Shown: piece after piece, positions 25,226 through 36,758 of the stretch | How the letters are laid out: each line of letters opens with the position of its first letter | Numbering within the stretch: position 1 is the stretch's first letter | DNA from: Chamaecyparis obtusa | Taxonomy: Eukaryota; Streptophyta; Pinopsida; Cupressales; Cupressaceae | Assembly (NCBI GenBank): GCA_027943335.1 | Contig: BSBK01006426.1 | Coordinates: forward strand, 1 to 64,000 | DNA length: 64,000 bases | Reading direction: 5' to 3' | Notes under the pieces: model-generated | Database searches by the model: none | The model's input: the letters and a program-made list of their open reading frames with translations, nothing else | What the model was told of the DNA's origin: nothing | Program-made: the position numbers and the translations under genes

Positions 25226-26128
25226 CTAAAATGTGATGAATGTGAAATACCGTCTCAATGAATCAACCATTTTCTTATAAGGGACCAATTTGTCATCTTT
25301 TGTTTGATAGTCTTCATTAACTTGGTTGATTATCAATTGTGAATCCCCATAAATATGTAGCTCTGTGATTCTCCATTCTATAGCCATTTTTAGTCCATTT
25401 GTCAAGGCTTCATATTCGGCTATGTTGTTTGTGCATGGGAATAGTAGTTTGTAGGACTTAGGAATTGTGTACCCATGAGGAGAGACAAACAACACGCCAG
25501 CTCTTGAACCATTTTGCATGAAAGATCCATCAAAGAACATCTTCCATGTTTTGTCAGTTATGTACATGAGGTGCTCGTCTGGAAAGCTAACTTGAATAGG
25601 CACATTGTCTTGAATAGGAAAATCAGCTAACTGATCAACGATAGCTTGTCCTTTGATAGCTTTGCATTCAACATACTCAATGTCAAATTCTGAGAGAATC
25701 ATCATCCATTTAGCAAGTCTACCTATGAGAGAAACCTTACCAAGTAAGTATTTGAGAGGATCAATTTTAGCTATGAGGTGTACTGTATGTGCAAGCATGT
25801 AGTGTCTCAACTTTTGGGCAACAAATACCACTGCAAGACAAGCTTTTTCAATACTTGTGTAGTTAACCTCATATGACACAAGAGTACGGCTGATGTAATA
25901 TATGGCTCTTTCTTTCCCATTTTCATCAATTTGAGCCAACAATCTCCCCAAGGAAGATTCAGTTGCTAAGATGTACAAAATAAGCGGTTTTCCTGGGATA
26001 GGAGGCATTAAAATGGGAGGATTTGCCAAGTACTCTTTGATTTGGTCCATACTCTTTTGACATTCTTCATTCTAGACACATTGGAATCCTTTATGTAGGT
26101 TCTTATTGAAGGGTTGAGCTCTATCTGC
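25226..26128 (-). pseudogene. G3 RNase H plus archaeal-type second RNase H
   Basis: The open frame 26050-25226 (274 residues) covers two domains. Residues 1-145 are the gypsy RNase H (LYILATESSLGRLLAQID, AIYYISRTL, EKACLAVVFVAQKLRHYML), in a form whose first Asp is replaced, as is common in Tat elements. Residues 165-274 are a second, archaeal-type RNase H with KMFFDGSF (Asp174), NIAEYEALTNGL (Glu212/214) and LHIYGDSQLIINQV (Asp236), catalytic positions intact. A stop separates this frame from RT at about 26130 (FISQ-stop). The dual RNase H is the diagnostic lineage marker. Confidence 0.92.
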
Positions 26129-27079
26129 CTATTGGGAAATGAACCTCCTTATAGACTGAAGGCATCCTTGTAAACTCCTCATTTGACTAATGTTTTTGGG
26201 AGGTGGCATATCCATGATTGCTTGGACCTTTTCAGGATCTACCTCTATGCCCTTTGCTAAAATATTGAAGCCTAGCAATTTTCCTGAGGTAACACCAAAT
26301 GCACACTTTTTTGGATTTAATCTAAGTTGGAACTGTTCCATTTGATCTAGAATGACTTCTAAATCATCCAAATGTGTGTCTCTCTTTCTAGATTTAGCCA
26401 AGGTGTCATCCACATAATCTTCCATATTCTTATGCTTCATGTCATGAAAGATAGTTTTCATAGCTCTTTGGTAGGTAGCTCCTGCATTCTTTAATCCAAA
26501 AGACATGACATTCCAACAATAGGTTCCCCATGCACAAGTGAATGCTGTCTTTTCCTGATCTTCAGGAGCTATCTTAATTTGGTTATAGCCAGAAAAACCA
26601 TCTGTCAAGGAATAGATCTCATACCCCACAATCATGTCCACTATCATGTCTATGTTAGGGAGTGGAAAATCATCCTTTGGGCATGCTCTATTGAGATCTC
26701 TAAAGTCATGAATGGACTTGTCATGTTTAGAAGCTCGGACAATATTAGATATCCACTCGGCATAATCAATAGCTCTGATGAATCTTGCACTGAGGAGTTT
26801 TTCTAATTCGGCTTTCACTAGAAGAGCTATGTGAGGGTGCATTTTCCTAAACTTTTGTTTAACTAGTTTTATTCTTGGAGCTATGGATAAGTGATGCATA
26901 ATGAGATTAGTGTCCAATCCTGGCATATCTGAATAATTCCAAGCAAAATTTATGTTCTTTTTTTGTAAGAATTTGGTGTAAGATTCCCTTTCTTGTGTTG
27001 ACAATGATTGAGCCAAATGCACTATTTGTGGAGCCTCAACTGTACCCAAATTAACTGACTGTGTAGGCTCAACAAGCAC
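26129..27079 (-). pseudogene. G3 reverse transcriptase
   Basis: A 316-residue open frame, nearly a complete RT. It has an N-terminal tether (NFAWNYSDMPGLD, HHLSIAPRIKLVKQKFRKM), IHDFRDLNRACPKDDFPLPN, SLTDGFSGYNQIKI (Asp160), WNVMSFGLKNAGATYQRAM, the active-site box DYVDDTLAKS (residues 221-230) and LRLNPKKCAFGVTSGKLLGF. A three-residue duplication (DMIVDMIV, residues 144-151) sits before Asp160. The frame ends at TAG after FISQ. Apart from that duplication the catalytic core looks intact. Confidence 0.93.
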
Positions 27080-28470
27080 TGAAGATCTATCCTGAAAGTA
27101 ACTTGGGAGATGTCATTTATTTTACTTTTTTAGGTTCTGACACCGCCACATAGTGGTTTTCGCTATTAGAACTCTCATTCTTTTTTTCTTTTCTTTTTAT
27201 TTTTTGACTGAGGTACTTGATGTCTAGTTCAGTCATGCTTGTAGCCAGTTCGTTGGTGGAAGAGACTACGAGTTCAATGGCATTTAGGTAACAGGCTACC
27301 TCATAGTCATTTTGGAAGGTTAAGAGCTTAGGCTCTTGGTAATGTTGAGACCAATCAATGATGTACGGGTAGGCAAGGGGTAAATCAATGACAAGTTCAA
27401 TATTGTGGATGTGGATGGGGTCATCTCTGGTGATTGCAGAGTCAGGGTCTGTCAAGTATCCTTCTAAGTGACCCGAATCATGATTAGTCCTACCAAGAAA
27501 AGAATCATCCACTAAATCAACTTGTGGATTCAAATCTTCTAATCCTACACATGACTAATTAGCTACCTTAGGTTGAGAACTAAAGGTATGGATGATATCA
27601 ACATCCTTGTCAACTGTAGAAGAATATGAGAGAGACTCCCATTCATATTCGTGTGAATCTGTATCTGAATCTTGACTAGGATGTTTGCACCATGCATGCT
27701 TATGATGCCTTGAGGTAGAGGCTCTAATGTCACTAAGAGTAACATGTTCTATGATAGGATCTTTTGTGTCTGACTCCTCTTGTTCTATGTGTGAAACTAT
27801 TGTAAGAGCAACTGGATTAGCTGAATCTCCCTAAAGGAGATTGGTGGAAGGTACCCAATCTTCACACATATCCTATTGGTTTGTGAAATTGGGCTTTTAT
27901 TCTATTTCATCATCACTATCTGACTTAGCAAGGATAGGAGTAGTATTGTTGTTATGACTCTTAAATCCTAGGCCAATTGTCTCCTTAGACTTACATCCAA
28001 AAAGAGCATGGTCAAGAGGTTCAACCTTAGCATCTAGTCTGTGACTAAGGGGACCATGTCCTTGATAGCCCATATTTTTGATGAGAGTATACCCTCTTCC
28101 ATAGGCCTTAGGAGAGGGAGAGAAGTTTTCATTATGCATGTATTTGTCTTCTTTATAGATCTAGTCTCTAACAACTACTTCTTCCTTTTCATCTTGGATG
28201 GGTACTGAAGACTCCACAAATTTTCCAAACAAAGTCATGGTAGAAGAAAAATGTTTCATCTCCTATGAAGGCCTACCATAAGACTTAGGTGAAATTGGCA
28301 TCTTTGCAAAAGAGTCAAGCTGATATCCTCCCATGCCAAGGTCTAATGTCTTCAATTTATTTTTGCACTCTAATAGGGTTGCATTAAAATCATTTTCTTC
28401 TCTATTAAGGGGGATATGAGTCCCTGCTCAAATGGCATTAATAGATAGGGTGCTATCACCTGGTATGCAA
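27080..28470 (-). pseudogene. G3 protease-RT linker with G-patch-like motif
   Basis: Spacer of about 1.4 kb in the polyprotein with several stops. The frame 27533-27117 is acidic and hydrophobic-poor (DDPIHIHNIELVIDLP, YPYIIDWSQHY). The frame 28139-27897 reads RGYTLIKNMGYQGHGPLSHR, a Gly-rich G-patch-like signature of the sort found after the protease in some retroelements and presumed to bind nucleic acid, followed by AKVEPLDHALFGCKSKETIG. The G-patch call rests on the pattern of aromatic and Gly residues only. Confidence 0.65.
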
Positions 28471-28474
28471 ACTT

Positions 28475-28860
28475 CTACTCCATTGTATGGAAATTTAACA
28501 CATTGGTGATATGTAGATGGTATTGCTTGCATGTCATGAATCTATGGTCTACCAAGTAAAATGTTGTATGCAAGGGGTCCAACATCAACAATTTGAAACA
28601 AAATGTCTTTCTCAATGGGGCCAATCCTAACAGGAAGGACGGCCAACCCCTTAGAGCTTCTTTCTGCCTCATCATAGGATTCTATGGTAATATTCTTTCT
28701 GGTATCAATCACTTGCTCAGAATAACCCAAAGTCTTTAAAAGACTTAAAGAACATATATTGAGCCCAGTACCCCCATCTATCAACACACGCCTGACACGG
28801 GTCTTGTGGATCATGACTTCTATGTGAAGGATGAGATTATGTGGATGGCTCAAATCTTTG
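28475..28860 (-). pseudogene. G3 aspartic protease
   Basis: The frame 28853-28542 contains VRRVLIDGGTGLNICSLSLL, the D-G-G form of the catalytic loop usual in plant Tat elements, and ends at QIVDVGPLAYNILLGRP, the conserved hydrophobic plus Gly-Arg second motif. The fold landmarks are complete. Frames around it are broken by stops, for example at RP-stop. Confidence 0.87.
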
Positions 28861-29024
28861 TCGTTGTCTTCTGAAAAAGTGAGGTAGTGTGGGCTAGCAA
28901 TATGATTGACTATGTTCTAGAAATTGTCGACATCTATGTTGGTAGGAACATTTGATGTGCGCAAAGCATCCTCAAGGATCTGTTTGTGTCTTGGGGATAA
29001 TTCTAAAAGCTCAAAGATTGAAAT

Positions 29025-30584
29025 CTAAGTTGGGGTTTGTTGCAATTGATCAACAAGGTTGTAATTCAACTTAGGATTCACAAGTGATTTGGTGGTGACA
29101 TTCTTGGATGTCACTTGCTTGGGTTTGCTGGATTGGTTGGCACTAGGACCTCTAATGATCATAGGACCTTGACTTTGACTTCTTGTGACAGCATTAAGAG
29201 TTTGGGATGACCTTTGAGAGTGAGGACCTCTTAGCACCACCACAGGTTCTTCATCAAATATAGGAGGAGAGCCCACATCATAACCATAAGGATCCTTATT
29301 CCTCATCATATTGACACTTTCGTTGACAAATTCAAGCATATTGATAACATTTTCTGCAGACATGTAGGTGTAATTGATTCAGCCTTACCATTCTTAGTTT
29401 TAGAGGTTTCCCCCTTTTCATATTTGGGCAAAGGCTCCTTGAATGTCTTATGGTCTGCATTGGTGTTCAAACCATAAGTCTAAAGTTTTTCGCTCTTAAT
29501 TAGATCCTGGATGATATGCTTAAGCTTCCAACAATGTTCAATGTCATGTCCAATACCATTGTGGAATTTGCAGAAAGCTTTTTCATTCCACCAATGTGGT
29601 TTGACTTCAGGTATGCGAAAATTCACTGGATCTTGAGGTTGTGCAAGGTTGTTAGTAATGAGTGTCTTGAAAACATCCTCATATGAGTCACCAAGTTTAG
29701 AAAATTGTTGCTTCTCCTTTTTAGGTTTATCTTGATATCTTGGTTTATGCTCTTGTTGGTTGGAGGATGTATTGAGCTTCATGGCTTGAACTACACTAGA
29801 TAAATGAAGGACACCTTGATCCTTAGGTTGAGAAGAGTCCACAACTCCGTCATTGACTACTTGTTTTTTTTGTTCCAGTACGAGTTCTTGCCTTTGTCCT
29901 TATGAGAGTTGTTATTATTTTGACTACTGTTGTTATTGTAATGTTTAGTCAACATTCCTTGCTCTTTCAAGACATCCTCAATTCTACATGCGGTTTTGAC
30001 CATAGTGTCAAAGGAATCAAAGACCATCTTCTGAACCTCATACCGCATTTCAGACACCAAGTTGCTAACAATTATATCAATCCTTTCATGCTCAGGAATA
30101 GTCCTAGAATAGCGAGAGAACAGTCATCTCCATCTTTGTAAGAAGGTAACAAAGGATTCCCCTTGATTCTGTTTCAAATTGCACAAGTCTAACATAGTGA
30201 CTGATCTTGACAAGTTGTATGTGAAATGTTGAACAAATCTATGGACAAGTTCTTTGAAATTTTTTATGGGAGGGGTTATGTTGGTAAACCACTCCATTGC
30301 TTGACCCTTGAGACTCCTTGGAAACAATCTCATAAGATAGGAGTCATCTTGGTGAAATTCAAAACTCATGATGTAGAACTGACTCACATGATCATGTGGG
30401 TCACCATTGCCATCATATTTGTCATATTGGGGGATTTCAACTTTCCTAAGAAAATCCTTCATACTCACACTCCTATCAAAAGGATTAGGACAAATTGAAT
30501 CAAGGTTGAAAGAACTCTTGGGAGCCATCATTTTCTCCATCATACTTTTCATTTGCTTGATTTCCTCTTCTTGTGAGGGGCTTT
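29025..30584 (-). pseudogene. G3 gag
   Basis: Minus-strand frames 30552-30124, 30060-29857, 29842-29480 and 29363-29025 are collinear gag. The capsid core is FDRSVSMKDFLRKVEIPQYD, YDGNGDPHDHVSQF, LMRLFPRSLKGQAMEWFTNI and NLKQNQGESFVTFLQRWR, which match the plant gypsy retrotransposon gag domain. A basic linker and the knuckle FCKFHNGIGHDIEHCWKLK follow. Upstream of 30584 the frame is cut by element N1. Stops between frames show decay. Confidence 0.88.
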
Positions 30585-31595
30585 TGTTAGAAATAGGAAA
30601 TGCTGAGAGGGGGGGGGGTGAATCAGTATTTCACAAACTTTTTCTTTTGCCCACTTATGGATAGAACAGATTACTTTAGTGCATACAAAGCATAAGAAAC
30701 TAAATAGCATACATAGCAGTAAATGTAAAGAACTCATAACACATGATATGTTCTCGAGGAAACCCTGGCCAAGGGAAAACCCCGATGGGGATGGTACCCA
30801 CAAAGATCCACTAATCAAAAGATATCCAGTTAAGGATGTTGACCCTGTTAGGAGCCAATTACAATCATATAGTGTATCAGTCCTGGTTAAGGGACTATAG
30901 GCCTTGTTAGAAGCCTCAACCCTGCTAGGGGTTGTAGTTACAAAATCTGATTACCAGATGAGCCCAATGCCCAAACAAGTAATGCAAATGATTACTGATT
31001 ACAATATGGTGCTACTTACAACTTCGCATCAATAACTTTCACTACTATCACAATATACAACTATCGCAAGTTACATTTCAATTGTGTTCACAAGTATGTT
31101 CGGTCATTACAACCTCACATCTTTATACAAGGGACAAACATAATAAGTTTCTCAAGTTGGCTTGCACATCATAATCCAAGAGTAAACATCTAAAATGTTG
31201 GCTCTTTATAATATTAAGTCATTATTTTGACAAGCAAAATAATCCCTTAATTCATTTACTAGTTCTGTCTTCAAAACTGCTCTGTCTGCTATACACTATC
31301 ATCGGTAAAACCTTCATAACTTTGTCTGTACTATCAAAAAAAAATTTCGCACTGAGATGGGGCATCCTTAGACATCCTAGAGTCTAAGTTCAACTATGCA
31401 AACTTTGATCTTGCTCCAGTGAACGTGGGCAAAACAAACTATCTCGGGTGCTCTGTCAAAATCACTGTTTCCATACTTAGACAATTTTAGTCTGTGATCT
31501 TCCATACTAACTTTCTAGCTTATGCGATCTTTATAGGGAACATATGTTTCCATAATGACAAGATCTATGTACATACCTTAGCCAAATTGCCAACA
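30585..31595 (-). repeat. N1 3' LTR
   Basis: Plus-strand ends TGTTAGAAATAGG and TTGCCAACA, both TG/CA-type. It begins with a (G)10 run in a CTGAGAGGGGGG...TGAATCAG context, a layout also seen inverted at the C1 and C2 LTR ends (CACCCC.CCCTCTCAA). No second copy lies in the window. Confidence 0.7.
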
Positions 31596-31609
31596 ATCTC
31601 CCCCTTTGT
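31596..31609 (-). promoter_or_regulatory. N1 polypurine tract
   Basis: Reverse complement ACAAAGGGGGAGAT abuts the LTR (TGTTGGCAA...) in element direction. The C2 element has the same AAAGGGGGAGAT at its own 3' LTR, supporting a copia-type relationship. Confidence 0.85.
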
Positions 31610-31909
31610 CATTGGTGGCAACATATGGGAAAATTGGCTAAGTATACAAGTCAAAATCTCAAAATTTGTATCAAAATTGTGACCATAGAATATTATCCTT
31701 ATATCTCCTCAAAATATACTACATAATCTATACAACTTCATAATACTCCATAGAACTCCCCCTATGAGTATCCTTCCTCATCATATAGACAATTTTCTAC
31801 TAAGTATCTCTCCCCCTTTGACAACAATGACAAAGTAAAGGGCGGAAAGGGATATACAAAATTGTGCCAAAAACTTTTACCTTACTATCTTATTGCAAAG
31901 CCAGTAGGC

Positions 31910-34312
31910 TTGCAACACAATTTGCAAAATCAGATTTCCAAGCTTCAAAATCTTTCTCCCAAGTCTTCTTAATCGATTCTGCTACATTGAGTAAAGTACT
32001 CAATCCATATGCTGCAATCTAACAGGCTTGAAGAGAATCAAAATTGAATTTTTGAAATGATGTCTTAGTAGTAAGACATTCTTCAAGCTGCTCTTCTATA
32101 ATAATCAACTTGATTGAGACATGCTCTCTCAAGATGTTCATCCTTGTAGTCTTCCTGATCTTCTCATCATTCAAAATTCTTATCTCATAATACAACTTTT
32201 TGATTTTCTTCTCAACTGAACTTATCTTTACATTAGGGCTAGATAATGAATTTGTCTCTGCTGAAATTTCATCTTGCTTCTCCTTTATCTTCTTTTCTTC
32301 CTCAACTGTCAAATTCTCAGATTTTGTACATTGAATCTACAAACATTTTCAAGTCTCAAGGTGTTTCCTTAGGTTCTTAATGTGTCTATCAAGGCTGCCA
32401 ATGTCATTCTTGATGTTCTGACTAATGTTCTGCAACATTTTAGCTTCATAAGCTGCTTGGGCCTTAACCTTAGCTATTTCTTTCAAATTTGTGAACTTAG
32501 CATCAAAGGAATTTATTACCAATTTTTCTCTTTCTAGTGGATCCGAATCAAATATTTTTGTAGATATTACACTTTGTAGTTTGTCAGTCAAATTTTTCAA
32601 ACTACCTTCCAGATTCTTTACCTTTTTATTCTTTCCAATTATCTTGTTTAAAGAGGTGATCAATTCTAATTGATCATCATCATCAACTTCCTTGCTCAAG
32701 TCTTCAATCAATGATCCTATTCCTTTTTCCTTTCCAGTCTTAGGAGTAAGACTGATGTCTTCTTATGGTACAATAGGAGTAGGGGCCTCTATTTCCATTT
32801 TCTCTTCTGCTTGTGTAGACTCTGCCTCAATATTCTTTCCTTGCTCTCCCAAAGCCAAATTGTCAACAATACTATCCAAGTCTTTGAACACTGCATCATC
32901 TGAATCTAAGGTGACTTTGGTTCCTTCAATATCCATTGATTTTGTACCAATATTGATAGGTGAAGAAGAGGGTACTTCTTCAACTTCAATTTCTTCTGTT
33001 GCTGCCTTTGATTGTGCTTGATCTGTCCTCTGTTCCTCTACTGCAACTGATTGATCTTTTCCTGCTACCAACTCTGCTAGCACTTGCACTACTACTTGGT
33101 TTATCTTGCTCCTTCTTAGGTTCTTCAACCTTGACCTTAACTTGAATAGGTTCTACAGGGTCTGCACTAGATGCCAAAGGTGGAATTGATAAAACTTCAC
33201 TTTGTCTGATTGCCTCTGCAATCTTCTTTGCAATATCATATTCTTGCTCACTAATTCTAGCATCTTTCAGAAATTTTATTTATTGTAGACTCCACTCTCT
33301 TCTTTGACTATTTCTCATCTTTAAGAGTCTTTGCTGAATCAAAGTTTTCTTCATATGTCCCAAATCTGCTGCTATGAGCATCCACTTTACTTTTCAACAA
33401 TCTACTGACATATCCTTCTGCTTCAACTTCAAAGATTTCATAGCCAAGAGGGTCTATGAATTCATGTCTAGGTTCTACTGGTTCAATATAGGTGAAATCA
33501 GTATCAACAATAAAATAGATATCTTCCTTGTATTTCTCAACTAAGGATGGAGGGATTCTTGATCTATTCACCACAATGTTCTGAAAAGTTTTCAATACAA
33601 GCTTCACACTATCATTGACCTTCTCATAAAGATGTTTCATGTAAACCTTATTGATTCTTTCCATAGTATTCTCACCATCATTCTAATCAACAGTATAAGG
33701 AAATCTTCTCAACAAGTGGAAAAACATATAAGTGATCAGTGATGAAAATCTAAAGTGAGTGTATTTGGCCTTCTTTATCTTTTCAAGGTTCTCAAACAAT
33801 TGTATCCTCAAAATCTCACACAAGTCTACTGGTTTCTTCTCCACACACATCAAATAGGAAATGTGTACCATTCATGCTACCATATCATCTTCTCTAGAGC
33901 TTCCATAGAATTTTGTTGTCAAAATCTTACAAAGATACCTTACATCATCTTGCTTGATTTTACTAATGACTATACCTCTGCCATTATATACTAAACCGGT
34001 GTTGTCAATTACAATCTTTCTCATGTTTTTCTCATTAAGTGGAATTGCACCAACTTTTGATAGTCCAGTCACATCATGAATAGGGTCTGCACTAATGTCT
34101 ATGACTCTATCTTCTAGCTAAAATTTACCATTATGTATCCTACTCAAAATGATCTTTGTACACTCCTCATCATCAAATTCATATTTCATTGAGTAGTTAA
34201 TGATTTCATTGTTCTCTAAGTGCAAACAGTAGGTGATCAAACATGTCTTAAAACACTTGCACAAGGGCAAAAGCAACCTTTCCAAGACAAACACTTGTGA
34301 TATCAAAACCAA
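31910..34312 (-). pseudogene. N1 ORF of unknown family
   Basis: Collinear minus-strand frames 34312-34118, 34072-33872, 33871-33683, 33664-33308, 33177-32763, 32711-32349 and 32312-32019 together give about 720 codons. The N part reads LNEKNMRKIVIDNTGLVYNG, KIKQDDVRYLCKILTTKFYG, DMVAWMVHISYLM-type and AKYTHFRFSSLITYMFFHLL, which looks like a folded helical domain. The middle is a basic-then-acidic low-complexity linker (KVKVEEPKKEQDKPSSSAS), and the C part is a long coiled coil (KAQAAYEAKMLQNISQNIKN, EKKIKKLYYEIRILNDEK). I recognise no family. The architecture parallels ORF-U (helical domain, charged linker, coiled coil) without evident sequence identity. Confidence 0.6.
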
Positions 34313-34320
34313 AAAATCCT

Positions 34321-35798
34321 ATGAATACTACCGTGATGTTTAATGTTCAAGAACATTTACATGGGTATATCACAGCGAGAACACTTCAAGCACTTTCTAG
34401 CCTAAAAAGACAAAGGCTCAATACTTAACAACTTGGCCCACACTTGATGTCCCATCACTTCACACAAAGTGGTTGCCCATAATAGATGTTGGCTTTGTCA
34501 TGGAAGTGCCAATGACACAACCAAAGGAACATAGACAGTGAGTAATCTTGGGGTGATCCGGGTTATTCCACTTGGATCAATCCTTGCACCAAGATGCTAA
34601 GCGGAAAAATAGGGTGGCTTCTATCTATGGTTCTTAGTAAGGGCTTCCATTCATAATACCCCTCTTGCTCCCCAATGGGACTCCTTACCTTGCGGCAAGT
34701 AACAGACCTGGCGGCCATAAGAGTACCTTAAGAATTCTTGCTTGAAATTTTCCTCATGGTCCCAATCCCACAAGTACTCACACCAAGCAAATACAAGTAC
34801 TACATCTACCAAGGTTTTGTGTCCTTGATAGCCTTGAGTTTATAGTGGGTCAAAATAGCCGGCAAAAAGCTTGTCCCCACTTGGGTCATTCCTCTTGATT
34901 TCTCAAGAGAAGGCCCGCTAAAGGATCCTAAACTAAAAAAAGAGTGGATCAACCTTTGAGGGTCAAGATTTCTAGTTCACCTCAAGGGTGAAGAGCATAC
35001 TCTCCTACCTCAAAAATTTCTCCCAAACACACCAAGCAAAGTTCATTTATCCTCTTGTTTTCAAAATCTAAAGATGGGTCAAGATTTCTGGTTCACCACA
35101 AGGGTGAAGAGCATACTCTCCTACCACCAAAAGATTCCTACAATAAGATATTAAGTGCCTATGAAAGGAAACAACTAGTATATGCCACACTTGAAAAAGA
35201 AACCAATAAAGAAGCATTTAATTGGTTTTTATGCTTTGGGCAGCCCGACAAAAATAGTTAGTAGCCCTTGTGCATTTGGAGCTTTGACATGTGTTCTTTT
35301 AAGAAAATATTTTCAAGTAATGAAAGCACCTACAAGCACAACTTGTTAGCCCCACAATGGTTAGCACGTAAAAAATCCAATAATCTGCAAGCAAAAAACT
35401 TTGTCTAAGTACAACAATTCAAACCAGCAAGCTAACAAACCAAGACCTATCAAAAAAGGAACCAACAATGACTCACTGTTAGGCCCAAGTGACAGTTCTG
35501 TCAGTAGAAGAATCACGTGATACTTCTCAGTATACTAGTGCGATATTTTCTCTTTGTGTGACAAATCATGTTACCTGCAGGCGACAAAAATAATAGGATA
35601 GTGTGACAGAACCTGCAAGGGAGGATGATACTTTAACTGGTAAAGTATCACATTGGTATACAAAATATTGTCATGCAATTCTGGAAAACTATTGTTCAAT
35701 AATCTATCAGAAAAAAATAGAGAGCCGAAATAGCAAGCTAAATGATGAAAAAAAATTGACGAAAATGCATAAAAAGAAGGACAAAACAAGAGTGTTTT
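34321..35798 (-). other. G3 leader (5' untranslated region)
   Basis: About 1.5 kb between N1 and the primer site with no coherent frame. It contains a pair of about 50-base near-identical units (34960-35009 and 35076-35125, period 116 bases) carrying GGTCAAGATTTCT and GGTGAAGAGCATACTCTCC. Long leaders are usual in Tat elements. Part of it could instead belong to the missing 5' end of N1. Confidence 0.55.
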
Positions 35799-35816
35799 GC
35801 CCCACGGTGGGTGCAA
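35799..35816 (-). promoter_or_regulatory. G3 primer-binding site region
   Basis: Reverse complement TTGCACCCACCGTGGGGC lies four bases inside the right LTR end. It resembles the TGGCGCCCACCGTGGGGC-type site seen in plant gypsy elements, with CpG-type changes (GCG to GCA). It fixes the element as minus strand. Confidence 0.8.
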
Positions 35817-35820
35817 AAAA

Positions 35821-36758
35821 TATACATTCAAATAATGTACTTCTCTAAGTCATTACTTCCAAGAGAATCCATGAATGGGAAACCTTGAGAATGCGACCTA
35901 GAGCTCCCTATGCATGGATTTGCAAGGATATTTTGATTGCTCTCAGCTAGAGCTATTAAGCATATGACCTTGCTAGTCAACCACACAATGGGAGATTCAA
36001 TGAAGACAAGGGAAAGAGTGCCAATATCTCCAAGAATCTAAATCAAAATGAAATGCAACTATGCTACTATGATGATGTAAGTAAGCTATGAAAGGAAATG
36101 AAAGTGTTACAAAACCTTCGTAATTAAACTATGTGAGTTAATCTAAAGCATAAGGGAAACTAAACTAAAAATGTCATGAAACTAAGCTAGAATGTAATGA
36201 AACTAGTCTATGATGCAATAATGAAGACTAAAGCAATAAGATCTTCCAAGCTCCAAATCTCCAAGAAATCCTGGAGCATAAGGTTAGCATTCAAAAGATG
36301 GATCCTAAAATGAAGAAGAGAACTCTTCTTTTATAAGAAATGAGAAACAACAAATGATGGAGATTAAGAGGAAAAATATTTAATCAAGGGTGAGGCTTTA
36401 AGAGGGATCAATCCTTGTGCACAAATCTCCTCCAATGAGAAATAAGAGTTGAATTTTGTGCCCCATGTGAGACAAAAATACCTTTTTCCCTTTTTACAAA
36501 ATAGGAATAATGCTTTATTTGTGCAACTTAGGATAAGAGGAAAGTGGGGGCTTTTATTTAATAAAAGGGGAGGAAATTCCTTTTAATTAAATAAAGACTT
36601 AGGATAAAATGGTTAATATATGGAATATAATCAAATAAATGATAGAATTAGGATTTGATCAAGGAAATTGATTTGAAAATTGCCAAGCATTGATTCAAGA
36701 AATTAATAATTTGCAGAATGGGGCCCAAAGTCTAGGTGACCATATTAGGGTCCATACA
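35821..36758 (-). repeat. G3 5' LTR (right copy)
   Basis: 938 bases, TATACATTC... to ...TCCATACA, collinear with 19841-20777 and about 97 percent identical by eye. Followed immediately by the target copy ATCTT. Confidence 0.92.

Larger units (their letters stand above)
30585..34320 (-). mobile_element. N1: pol-less LTR element nested in G3 (5' end unresolved)
   Basis: A 1011-base LTR (30585-31595) followed in minus orientation by a polypurine tract and about 2.3 kb of ORF fragments with no retroviral domain. It interrupts G3 close to the gag start, after GCTTT (30580-30584), the presumed target copy. I find no second LTR between 34320 and 35798, so the 5' end is deleted or replaced. Structure (LTR, purine tract, non-pol ORF) fits a large non-autonomous LTR element. 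Right boundary is approximate. Confidence 0.62.
19841..36758 (-). mobile_element. G3: Tat-lineage Ty3/gypsy retrotransposon in ORF-U
   Basis: Minus-strand element with LTRs 19841-20777 and 35821-36758, flanked by exact ATCTT duplications (19836-19840 and 36759-36763). Element order is right LTR, primer site with a CCACGGTGGG core, long leader, gag, protease, G-patch-like region, RT, RNase H, a second archaeal-type RNase H, integrase, a 3-kb noncoding tail and left LTR. The second RNase H and long untranslated regions are established traits of Tat/Ogre-type plant elements. LTR copies differ at only about 3 percent by eye, so it is younger than G2. It contains the nested element N1 (from 30585) and a candidate TIR element (22656-23613). 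Confidence 0.93.

Noticed and set aside
34118..34312. Complete second (5') LTR for N1
   Set aside because: Compared 34320-35798 with 30585-31595 by eye and found no collinear words, so I did not call a full-length N1.
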